A stretch of DNA of 64,000 bases from Rufibacter tibetensis. Its GTDB lineage: Bacteria > Bacteroidota > Bacteroidia > Cytophagales > Hymenobacteraceae. The DNA lies in the NCBI RefSeq assembly GCF_001310085.1, contig NZ_CP012643.1:3912001-3976000 (forward strand), read 5' to 3'. Made by a program: the position numbers and the translations under genes. The notes beneath the pieces were generated by a model. That model was not told the DNA's origin. It searched no databases and saw nothing but the letters and a program-made list of their open reading frames with translations. Of the stretch, positions 42,177 to 51,400 are shown in pieces. Positions within the stretch are counted from its first letter, which is position 1. The number at the start of each line of letters is the position of its first letter.

Positions 42177-44597
42177 TTACATCTTCACCACACGTATAGT
42201 CGTTTTGCTCGAGGCAGTCTGCACCTCTAGGAAGTACATTCCCGAAGTTTGGCTTGAAAAGTCTAACATGAAAGGGCGGCCAGCTTCGAACTGGGTTTGC
42301 CACTGGTTCATTTTGCGACCATTGCTTTGGAACAGTGTGATGGTGGCAGCGCCCTGCAGTGCGGCAGGGGAGAGGGTGATCATGCCGTTTGTAGGGTTCG
42401 GGTATACTCCAAGGGAAGGTTCTGCTATAACCTTGCCACCGGCTTTCAAGGCAATCACCTTTGAGTACTCCATCTCACCTTCAAAGTCCACCTGCTTTAG
42501 GAGGTAATACACGGTTCCTTTTGGAGCGGAGGCATCCTGAAAGGTGTAGGCTAGCTCTATGCTGGAGTAGCCGGCCCCTTTCACCTGCCCAACCGCAGTG
42601 AAGGTCTTTCCATTTAGGCTCCGCTCCACCTGGAAGTAGTCGTTGTCTTTTTCTGAAGTCGTGGACCAGGCAAGCCTTACTACTCCCAACTCGATGGATC
42701 CCGAAAAACGGGTGAGCTCAACGGGAAGCGGAGTGTTGTCGACCTGGATGGTATAGGTGGCGGCGTTGCTTTGGTGTCCCTCATTGTCTATGGCAGAGTA
42801 GGGGAAGCTTACCGAGGCGGGGGATTGGGTGTTAGGGAGGTAAGTCAACCCAGCAAGACTATTATCAGTTGCCTGGTATTCCGTCCCGGCTGCAACAGAG
42901 GTCCCGTTCAGGTAAAGGGTCCCAGAGCTGGGCAATTCCGTCACCTTGAAGCTAGCGATTCTGCCGTCAGCGTCAGTGCCTGTGAATGGGTTGGTAGGGG
43001 CTGCCTTGCCGGTATTCATGATAAAGGATGTGACATTGCTGGCCAGTGGGGGGCTATAGACCGGGATGGAATATGTTGCGGGTGAAGATGTATTTCCTTG
43101 AGAATTAGTGGCAGTGTAGGTGAAGGAACTGGTGCCAGTATAGCTAGGTTTCGGATCAAACCACAGATATGCGGTGCCCCCGCCAGACACGTTGATGTTA
43201 GTACCCGCGGTAGAAATCAGTGTTTTAGTCCCTGTGGAAGATGTTGCATAATAGAGCTCGCCTTCATTGAAGTTGGCGGGAGTGACAGTGTATCCGGTAA
43301 TTGTACCGCCAGTGGCGCTCAGGGGAGGGATGCTCGTCTGAGTTGCCTGGTTAGAGATAGGGGGTGCAAATATTGCCGTGGAGCTGGGAGTGACTGCAGC
43401 CATCCCCACAGGTATGTTGAAAGTAGCAGGTGCTGAGGGGAGTCCCTCATTGTCGGTTGCGCTGTAGGTGAAAGTGGGGGTTGAGGATACGCTTAACGGA
43501 GCGTCATATGCTAGCATTGTGGCCTCAGCCGGCGTTAGTACCTGCCCCACTGTGATGTTAGCCCTATTGAGGTGCAGGGTGCCAGCGGTAGGCAAAGACA
43601 AGATGGTGTACTTGGCGATTGTGCCGTCCGCGTCAGATGCTGAAAGGTCAGTCAGATTGACATTGGTAGCAATCGATCCCACTGGCGCGTTCGTGATGTT
43701 GCTAGCCACCGGCGGCACGTTGCTCGTTTCAGTATAGGAAATGCCATGCACCTCATGGATGTTTGAGTAGTCTCCAGTGCTGGCCGTAAACCCGAAGTAA
43801 ACTATTGGGTCTCCCCCGAAAACGGTGTTGATGTAGTCCTCCGAGTAGCTCGTGCGGAAGTTGCCGTCGAAGTACACGTAAAAGGTCTTGGTAACCCGAA
43901 GCCATTTGATGGTCACTGAATGTAAGGCATTGTCCTCGGTATTTGCACTGGTGTGGCTCATCTGGACGGGTTCTGCCACTGGCTCTCGTTCTTCCCCGTT
44001 CTTGAAGATAGCAATATGGTCAGAGGCAGGTTCTACTGCCGTGCCCCCCGCCTCAAGATTACGGTGGGTGTCAAACTCTATTGCCACCGAGGGGGTTACC
44101 CCACCAGTGCGCGTACCATCCGCTGCTGTTTGTCCATGCCCAATTCCCAATCCTTCTCCCGTCCTACCTGCGGCTGTAAGCGGGTCGCCTGCCTGCCTCT
44201 GGAAAGCAAAGGCGATTCCATCTGCGCCATTAGCATCCTTGCTGCCGAGGAAAATCTTAAAACTTATTTCAAAGGAATTGTGCAAGGACACAGGGGTTTT
44301 CCTCCAGATCTCCCCCCGCGTGTTCGCCAAATCCGGGGTAAGCCTAAAAGAATTTGAGTTCAGTTGAATGGCGCTGTTGTTATTTTGGTGGTCTTGGGTG
44401 TAACCTGTTTTGGCTAAGAAAACTAATAAAATAGAAGTAGCGATAACCCAGGCTTTGTGGAAGCGAGAAGTTTGCTCATTTGATTTCTTGCGTTTGGTTA
44501 AGTGCGCTAAAACTAAATCTAAATAAAAAACTGAGTCTTTATCAAATAAATATGAGTCAAACGAGACGAGCTTTTCGGGGGAGTAAAGTTTTTCCAC
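42177..44597 (-). CDS. L-type lectin T9SS surface protein, start possibly frameshifted
   Basis: This is a secreted, cell-surface or extracellular protein. It has a signal peptide (FHKAWVIATSILLVFLAKTGYTQ, about 46-68), a bacterial L-type (legume-like) lectin domain (about 72-290, with GADGIAFAFQRQ, TPSVAIEFDTHRN and YFGFTAST), several cadherin/Ig-like domains (about 293-620) and a C-terminal sorting domain (about 730-806, VYPNPTNGMITL). The frame given starts at a GTG, leaving 45 unusual residues before the signal peptide. A normal ATG at 44477-44479 (MSKLL) lies in another frame and would join the signal peptide if one base were restored near 44465. So there may be a frameshift, or a non-standard start. 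It may bind glycans on surfaces or in biofilm (inference). Confidence 0.8.
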   Translation of the reverse strand: MEKLYSPEKLVSFDSYLFDKDSVFYLDLVLAHLTKRKKSNEQTSRFHKAWVIATSILLVFLAKTGYTQDHQNNNSAIQLNSNSFRLTPDLANTRGEIWRKTPVSLHNSFEISFKIFLGSKDANGADGIAFAFQRQAGDPLTAAGRTGEGLGIGHGQTAADGTRTGGVTPSVAIEFDTHRNLEAGGTAVEPASDHIAIFKNGEEREPVAEPVQMSHTSANTEDNALHSVTIKWLRVTKTFYVYFDGNFRTSYSEDYINTVFGGDPIVYFGFTASTGDYSNIHEVHGISYTETSNVPPVASNITNAPVGSIATNVNLTDLSASDADGTIAKYTILSLPTAGTLHLNRANITVGQVLTPAEATMLAYDAPLSVSSTPTFTYSATDNEGLPSAPATFNIPVGMAAVTPSSTAIFAPPISNQATQTSIPPLSATGGTITGYTVTPANFNEGELYYATSSTGTKTLISTAGTNINVSGGGTAYLWFDPKPSYTGTSSFTYTATNSQGNTSSPATYSIPVYSPPLASNVTSFIMNTGKAAPTNPFTGTDADGRIASFKVTELPSSGTLYLNGTSVAAGTEYQATDNSLAGLTYLPNTQSPASVSFPYSAIDNEGHQSNAATYTIQVDNTPLPVELTRFSGSIELGVVRLAWSTTSEKDNDYFQVERSLNGKTFTAVGQVKGAGYSSIELAYTFQDASAPKGTVYYLLKQVDFEGEMEYSKVIALKAGGKVIAEPSLGVYPNPTNGMITLSPAALQGAATITLFQSNGRKMNQWQTQFEAGRPFMLDFSSQTSGMYFLEVQTASSKTTIRVVKM

Positions 44598-45627
44598 TGA
44601 ATATTAAATTTAAAATTATATATATTATAATATATAGAAATAATATTTGTTTATATGGTACTAATTAAGCGCTTTAATTATTAATTTGGAATATGTTTAT
44701 AAAGTTATATTAACAAAGCGATAATTCGTTTATGAAAAAGCCCTCACTTACTTAAAGTAATTAGAAGTATTAGTTTTATAATAGGTAAATTGATCTAGGA
44801 TGGTTAAGAAAGGTTGTATATATGGCTATATTTATAATATGAAAACTTAAGGATGAAAATTTAGATGGAAATATTTGAGTGTGGTAAATGATAAATTCAC
44901 ATATAATTTATATAGCTTATCTAACTAGTTATATTTTAATTATACCTATTGATAATTTATATCACAACGTTTGATAATCAATTTCCCTGCATGAACATAA
45001 CTATCAAAGGTACAGGATAAGCAAAAGTTAAGATTTTTAAAAATCTATATATAATTGTATGTACTTGTTGGTTAAGTGTTATGATGGGGGTCTTTAGTTT
45101 AAATTATCCAAATTACTTTTGTGTCATGGTAGACTTAATGTCTGTCGTCTGCCATAGTCTGTCGTTTCAACGACTTTTGAACCGTGTGAACCTTCTTCCT
45201 TGTCAGTTGAATGTGTTTGCACGGTTCTGCCCTTATAAACTTCCTAAAGTCAATAGTCTTTAGCTTCCCAATTTTTAAAAGCGTCCGCTTCTGTAATGGT
45301 AAATGACTGCTAGCTCCTGTATCAGCAATTACAATCAGCAATCACAATCACCTCTTAAATCTTCGTATCATAAACCTATACGGACTATATGTCTGTGTCT
45401 TGAATTTTACCAAACACTTGGGTTATACTCGAGGTAATACCTTGCCTGGGAATCTGCCATCTTTTGTCTGCAAATTCTTTTACAAGTGGAGACAGGAGGG
45501 TTGATTACACATGCTTCTATATTTTCCTTTTATTACTATCTTTCCTAAAAACATAACAAAACCATTATGTAAGCATTTGCTCGTTTGACGCTTGCCTGGC
45601 TTACCTTTGGATATTACCTAGCCCAAC
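44598..45627. other. AT-rich 1-kb intergenic region carrying repeat B
   Basis: It separates the divergent lectin and PhoD genes. The first ~450 bp are extremely AT-rich. At 45138-45230 lies dispersed repeat copy B. Just before the PhoD gene, TACCTTTG (45602-45609) matches the TAnnTTTG element with a TTG 22 bases upstream. I see no gene. Confidence 0.5.
45138..45230 (+). repeat. Dispersed repeat, copy B, with large hairpin
   Basis: GAACCGTG (45179-45186) pairs with CACGGTTC (45220-45227) around a 33-base arm containing CCTTGTCAGTTGAATG. Left of the stem is GTCTGTCGTCTGCCATAGTC and then TGTCGTTTCAACGACTTTT. The reverse complement aligns with 19773-19865 (copy A), and the stem's right half with 14107-14140 (copy C). 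It lies in non-coding DNA. Confidence 0.65.
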
Positions 45628-47361
45628 ATGGAGAAGCATAAAAGTCTGAGTTATCTAAGCCGTAGAAGTTTTCTGCGTAATTCCGTCATCGCTGCCACTG
45701 GGGTAGTGCTTTTGCCATCTGCCCTCATTAGTTGCTCTGATGATGAAACTGGATTAGATCCGCAGGGCGATTTCGGCTTCTTTGAGGGGGTAGCTAGTTT
45801 TGACCCTACTCAGGACAAGGTAATCCTCTGGACCCGCTACACCGCGGCTACTAATGAAACTGGTAAACCAGTCATCCTTTTAGATGTGGCAACCGACAGA
45901 ACTTTCAGCAAGGTAGTGGTAAGTGAGTCTGTTGAGATTGATACTGCCAGTGATAACACGGTCAATGTTGATGTGAGTAATCTGTCTTCCAACACCAGGT
46001 ACTACTACCGTTTCAGAAATGAAAGAACCGGTGCTACCTCGGTAGTGGGAGAGACCAAGACCCTGCCTAAAGTGGGAGAGGCCACCGAAGTGAGAATGGC
46101 GGTGGTGTCCTGCGCAAACTTTCAATCTGGTCTTTTCAACGTTTATGGTGCAGTAGCAGAGTCAAATGCTGACTTCGTGGTGCACTTGGGAGACTATATC
46201 TATGAATATGCAATTGGAGGCTATGGCTCCAATGCGCTTACTGCCTCTTTAGGAAGGGAGCACCAACCAGAAGGCGAGATCCTGAGGCTGGAAGACTACC
46301 GGGCTAGGTACCGCCAATACAGAGGAGATGAGCAATTGCAGAAAGCCCACCAGTTGAAGCCCTTCATCTGTGTGTGGGATGACCATGAGATCACCAATAA
46401 CGCTTACAAAGACGGAGCGCAGAACCACCAGCCTAACGAGGGAGATTATTCCACCCGTAAACTGACTGCCTTGCAGGTGTGGCACGAGTACCTGCCTGCG
46501 CGGGTGAACGACAATGCCAAAATTTACCGGAGCTTTGAGGTGGCAGGCATCGTGAACCTGATGATGCTAGACACCAGGATAGTGGGCAGAGACAAGCAAT
46601 TGGAGTATGGTAATTTCCTTACCCAAACCGGAATTAACGAGGCCGCTTTCCTTGCTGCCTGGCAAAACCCCTCCAGAACTATCCTGGGCACCGAGCAGCG
46701 CTCCTGGCTGATGTCACGGCTGGCTGCAAGCCAAGCCAGGTGGCAGGTGCTGGGAAGCCAGGTGTTAATGGGAAAGATGTTTATTCCTACTGAGTTGCTT
46801 TTGATGACTGCCCAGATTGCCGCAAGCAATCCCACTCCAGAGCTGTTCCTGCGGTTCAATACTTTAGTGGCCCAATTAGTGGCCATCAAGACCAGGATTT
46901 TACAAGGAGACCCAACTGTAACCTCCGCGGAAAGAGCAAGGGTGGAAACGGTGCTTCCTTATAACTTAGATGCGTGGGACGGCTACCCGGTAGAAAGAGA
47001 AATGGTCTTTGCGGCTGCGGCAGGAAAAGACCTCATCTCCCTGGCCGGCGATACCCACAACGCCTGGCACTCACAACTAACAGATGCTTCCCGAAGAAAA
47101 ATAGGGGTTGAGTTTGCCACTCCTTCGGTTACTTCCCCCGGTTTTGAGGCCATTTTCGGGAATTCACCCCAAGTGATAGCGGGAGTAGAGCAGTCCTTTG
47201 CTTTGCTCATTGATGACCTGGAGTATCTGAATGCATCTCAAAGAGGGTTTATGCTGGTTACTTTCTCAAACAATAATGCCCAGGCTGATTGGAGGTACGT
47301 GGGCACCGTCTCGTCCAAAACCACAGCCACGACCTCAGGTCGGACTGCCACTGAGGTCTGA
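45628..47361 (+). CDS. phoD: PhoD-type alkaline phosphatase/phosphodiesterase
   Basis: This 577-residue exported metallo-enzyme hydrolyses phosphate mono- or diesters. It has a twin-arginine signal (LSRRSFLRNS) followed by a hydrophobic segment and a lipobox-like SALISC (about 36), so it is probably a Tat-exported lipoprotein. The N-terminal Ig-like domain covers about 50-150. Metal-site motifs are FVVHLGDYIYEY, VWDDHEITNN and LAGDTHNAWHS, as in Fe3+/Ca2+ PhoD enzymes. It is of full length. A terminator follows. No phosphate-regulon box was identified. Confidence 0.92.
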   Translation: MEKHKSLSYLSRRSFLRNSVIAATGVVLLPSALISCSDDETGLDPQGDFGFFEGVASFDPTQDKVILWTRYTAATNETGKPVILLDVATDRTFSKVVVSESVEIDTASDNTVNVDVSNLSSNTRYYYRFRNERTGATSVVGETKTLPKVGEATEVRMAVVSCANFQSGLFNVYGAVAESNADFVVHLGDYIYEYAIGGYGSNALTASLGREHQPEGEILRLEDYRARYRQYRGDEQLQKAHQLKPFICVWDDHEITNNAYKDGAQNHQPNEGDYSTRKLTALQVWHEYLPARVNDNAKIYRSFEVAGIVNLMMLDTRIVGRDKQLEYGNFLTQTGINEAAFLAAWQNPSRTILGTEQRSWLMSRLAASQARWQVLGSQVLMGKMFIPTELLLMTAQIAASNPTPELFLRFNTLVAQLVAIKTRILQGDPTVTSAERARVETVLPYNLDAWDGYPVEREMVFAAAAGKDLISLAGDTHNAWHSQLTDASRRKIGVEFATPSVTSPGFEAIFGNSPQVIAGVEQSFALLIDDLEYLNASQRGFMLVTFSNNNAQADWRYVGTVSSKTTATTSGRTATEV

Positions 47362-47426
47362 GTCTATTTAGGAGCAGTTAGTACGAAACTGATAGCCTTA
47401 AAATCGGCCGCAAAACTGGGTAAATG

Positions 47427-47455
47427 AAGGCGGTAGCTTATGGCCGCCTTTATAT
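47427..47455 (+). terminator. Intrinsic terminator after phoD
   Basis: AAGGCGG (47427-47433) pairs with CCGCCTT (47444-47450) around a 10-base loop, followed by TATATT. It lies about 65 bp after the stop codon. Confidence 0.7.
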
Positions 47456-47705
47456 TGTCTCAGTTAAGCAAACATTGAAAAGAATGCTTGTTGCTTACAG
47501 ACTATCGGTAGTGATAAAGAAGGTTTCAGCAGGAGTCTCGTTTACTTTAGGGGCAGTATTCTGCATCTTCTATTTATGATAGGAGCCTACAATAGAAGTT
47601 AGACTTAGAGCCTGATTAGTATGTTAAACCAAAATTTAGATTTTGATCAATAGGTTAGCTTACATCATTGAAATTTATTCCATAATCTTCCACCAGGTAA
47701 AAACA

Positions 47706-47732
47706 TAAAGACCCTCTTTGGAAGGGTCTTTA
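47706..47732 (-). terminator. Intrinsic terminator of the GlcG/HbpS-like gene
   Basis: TAAAGACCCT (47706-47715) pairs with AGGGTCTTTA (47723-47732) around a 7-base loop. It lies 37 bp past the stop codon of the minus-strand gene at 47769-48170. Confidence 0.8.
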
Positions 47733-47768
47733 TAAAATCAGCTATTAAGCACAATTATCATCTACATG

Positions 47769-48170
47769 CTAGGTGAGGGCTTTTAAACCTGCCTCTGCTA
47801 CCGTATGGTCATTCTCCACGGTGCTACCAGATACACCAATAGCACCAATAATTTCACCTGCTCCATTCTTAATTGGAATACCACCCGGAAAGGTGATCAG
47901 GCCACCATTAGAGTGCTCTATGTTGTAGAGGGGGCCACCGGGTTGTGATGCCTGCCCTAGGTCTCCCGTAGGCATGTCAAAGAACCGGGCAGTTCTGGCT
48001 TTGCGGATAGCAATGTCAACAGAGCCAAGCCAGGCGCCATCCATCCGCGCGAAAGCCGTCAAATTTGCCCCGGCATCTACTATGGCAATATTCATCTTTA
48101 GGTCTAAGTCCTGTGCTTTCGCAATAGCTGCTTTTAAAGCTTTGTCAGCCTGTTCATAGCTTATTCCCAT
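47769..48170 (-). CDS. GlcG/HbpS-family haem-binding-like protein
   Basis: This 133-residue cytoplasmic protein matches GlcG/HbpS (DUF336) along its length: [65 protein letters not shown] and [11 protein letters not shown]. HbpS binds haem and iron and can be released for redox sensing; GlcG members accompany glycolate use. The copy is intact and single, so its role here is unknown. The absence of a signal peptide suggests a cytoplasmic function. Confidence 0.88.
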   Translation of the reverse strand: MGISYEQADKALKAAIAKAQDLDLKMNIAIVDAGANLTAFARMDGAWLGSVDIAIRKARTARFFDMPTGDLGQASQPGGPLYNIEHSNGGLITFPGGIPIKNGAGEIIGAIGVSGSTVENDHTVAEAGLKALT

Positions 48171-48461
48171 TGGTCTTGAGTGTATATAGTGAAAGGATTG
48201 ATTCTGCTGCTTGTTTTCTTAACTAATACTGTAGGCGACAAGAAAGGTTGGTAAACTGGTTCACTAGAATCCATGAGGATTTCCTAGGAGCAAAAAAAAT
48301 ACAAATAGTAGAAAGGCATGGATAAAATTAAGAGCAAACAGGACAGAACAGGATGCGCTTGAAATAATCGTTCAATAAGTTAGATGTCTCGTTAAATACC
48401 TTTTTTGAAGCCTAACCTATTCTACGTCTTTAAACTAACAACTTACCTTAAACCACAATCT

Positions 48462-51400
48462 ATGGACAAAATTCTACGATTACATCAAGGAAAGTGCAAT
48501 TTGCAACATCTCAAGGTTTCCTGCATTCATCTACGATACCTGTTCTGGGTTCTTGCGTTCTGGCTCGTAAATGCACCTGCTTCTGTAGCCCAGCAGTGGA
48601 CCATCTTAGGCAATGAAAGCCAGGTAGGTTCTGCTGCCTCTTCGTTCACCTCCATCGCAGCATTGGATGATGTTCCCTATGTTGTTTTAAGAGAGGGTAC
48701 TATAGCCAAAGTTAAAAGAAGGAATCCTGCTACTGGTATTTGGGAACAGGTAGGGAATGACATTGGAACAAATGTAACCTATACCAGGATTCACCTAGAC
48801 AAGACAAGCAACCTGTTTGTTACTTATGTGGATGCATCAAATGGAAACAGGTTAGCGGTAAAAGTTTATAACACTGAAACCCAGGTGTGGGAGCCTTTGA
48901 ACGGCAACAGCAGCAACCTGTATGTTTCTGTAGGGTCTGTGACTAACAATGTTTCCCAATACAGTTCAACACCTCGGAGTTCGCTTGCCTTTGACTCAGA
49001 CAACACACCCTACATTGCCTTTGGCGATGGTGCGAACTTAACCCCTTTTGTAAAGAAGTTTGACGGTACTTCATGGGTGACAGTAGGTATAGGCCCGGTG
49101 AATGCAACTGCAAAAGCCGTTGGTGTAAGCTTAGTCATCGACGAAACGGATGTGCCTTGGTTAGCCTTTGTAAGTTTGGGAACCCCAACCTCCAGCACTG
49201 GTAGTATGGCGCTGTACACCTTGAATAATGGGTTCTGGACCTCTATAGCAGTTCCTAATCCCATACCCGGAGGGTCTTCCACTACAGGGGCTACTGGTGG
49301 CATTCGCCATACTAACATGGCTCTGAATACGGCTGGCAACCTTACCATTGCTTATTTTAATACGGGCAACTCTAATCGGGCCTCTGTATCGGTTTATAAT
49401 AAAACTGCTGGCACCTGGAGTTACTCCGGTGCGCTCTCTTCCCGTGATGCGCCTAGCTTAAGCTTAACTAAGGATATTGCTGGAAACTTGTACTGCTCTT
49501 TTGTTGATAATGTTGATAGAGCCCCTCGTTTCGTAGCTCGGGTATTCAAGCAGGCTGCAGGTACTACCTCGTGGTCAGAAATGAAAGACCAATCTGTCAC
49601 TATAGGTATCGACGAGCCAGTAGGTAATCTGACCATTGCCCCTGGTAGCGAACAACCTTTCATTGTTTACACCAAAAACAATGCAAGCGGTGTTAGTACA
49701 CCCATTGTCCGGATGTTTACCCCGCCGGCAGCACCAGCCGTACTTACAACCACTGGTCCGCGCGATATCACCCCAACATCTGCAGTGGCCGGAGGCAACA
49801 TTACCTCTGACGGTGCTTCTGCCATTATTGAGCGTGGAATTGTCTACAGCACTAATCCTACCCCAACTACCGCCCATACCAAGGTGGTAGATGCATCAGG
49901 GGGAATTGGTTCGTTTTCGGTTACCCTAAGCGGCCTTACGCCAACCACCTTGTATTATGCGAGAGCCTATGCTATCAACGGGGAGGGGACCACCACCACG
50001 TATGGCAATGTGGTGCGACTCTACTCCCTTGCGCAGCCCGATGCTATTGTGACCGGTCCCAAGCAGATGGAGTTCCTGAACCGCGGCGTTGTGGCGGCGC
50101 GTACCTCCAGCACCAAGGTGTATGTAGGCTGGCGCCTCCTTGGCACAGACCCATCGTCCATTGCTTTCAACGTGTACCGTGATGGAGTAAAGCTGAACCT
50201 GACCCCAATCACCACCTCCACCAATTTTGAGGACAATACCACCGAGGACGGCACGTACACGGTGCGCCCCGTCCTGAATGGGAAAGAAGGCGCCCCTTCT
50301 ACTCCGGTTTCCGTTTGGGCTAAGAACCAGTTGTCCATTCCCCTGCAGATTCCTGCCGGTGGAACTACAATTGATGGTATCTCTTACACCTATTCAGCCA
50401 ATGACTGCTCTGTGGGTGACGTGGACGGCGATGGCGAGTACGAGATCTTCCTAAAATGGGATCCATCTAAACTGAACCACAATGCCGGTGGCTACTCCGG
50501 TGACCAGATCATTGATTGCTATAAAATGAATGGCACCCGATTGTGGCGCATTAACCTGGGCAAGAACATCAACGCCGGTCCCCATTATACCCAATTCATG
50601 GTGTATGACTTTGACGGAGATGGAAAAGCTGAGATAATCCTGAAGACCGCCGACGGCACCGTGGATGGAACCGGTAAAGTGATGGGTGACGCCAATGTGG
50701 ACTACCGCAACTCCGGTGGCTGGGTGCAGCAGGGACCTGAGTACCTGACCGTGTTCAATGGCCTTACCGGGGCAGCTATGGCTACTACTGATTACCAACC
50801 CGCCCGGGGCAAGGTATCGGATTGGGGGGACAATTACGGGAATCGCCAGGACCGGTTCGTGTCGGCGGTGGCTTACCTGGACGGTACCCGCCCCAGCCTG
50901 ATTGTGGGCCGCGGCTACTATGACAAACTGGTGCGGGCAGCCTATGATTACCGTAACGGAGAGCTTACCCTGCGTTGGATCTTTGACAGCAAAGACCCCA
51001 ATGACCCGGCAAACAACACCTTCTCTAGCCAGGGGAACCACCAAATGACAATTGGTGATGTGGATGGTGATGGCAAAGATGAGGTGATCAACGGTTCCAG
51101 TGCCATCAACGACGACGGCAAGCGCCTCTGGACCTGGGGCTATGGGCACGGCGATGCCCTGCACATGTCTGACATGGACCCAGACCGACCGGGCCTGGAG
51201 ATCTGGATGAGCCTAGAATCTCCAAGCCAGTATGATAGTAAAGGGTTGCGGCTGTATGACGCAAAATCTGGGCAGACCATTTTTGGAGTGTCCACCACCG
51301 GAGATGTTGGCCGTGCTATGGCAGCTGACATTGACCCCGGCCACAGAGGCTATGAGGTATGGGGTTCTTCGGGGAACCTGTACAATGTAAAAGGGGAGCA

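Noticed and set aside
45179-45227. Group II intron domain V
   Set aside because: The GAACCGTG/CACGGTTC stem resembles domain V, but the loop is about 33 bases instead of a tetraloop and there is no reverse transcriptase, so it is reported only as a dispersed repeat.
45081-45263. 60-codon plus-strand frame over repeat B
   Set aside because: It is explained by the non-coding repeat; composition is not protein-like.
50451-51164. 237-codon minus-strand open frame
   Set aside because: It lies antisense to the PL11 core of the giant lyase and has no recognisable motif.
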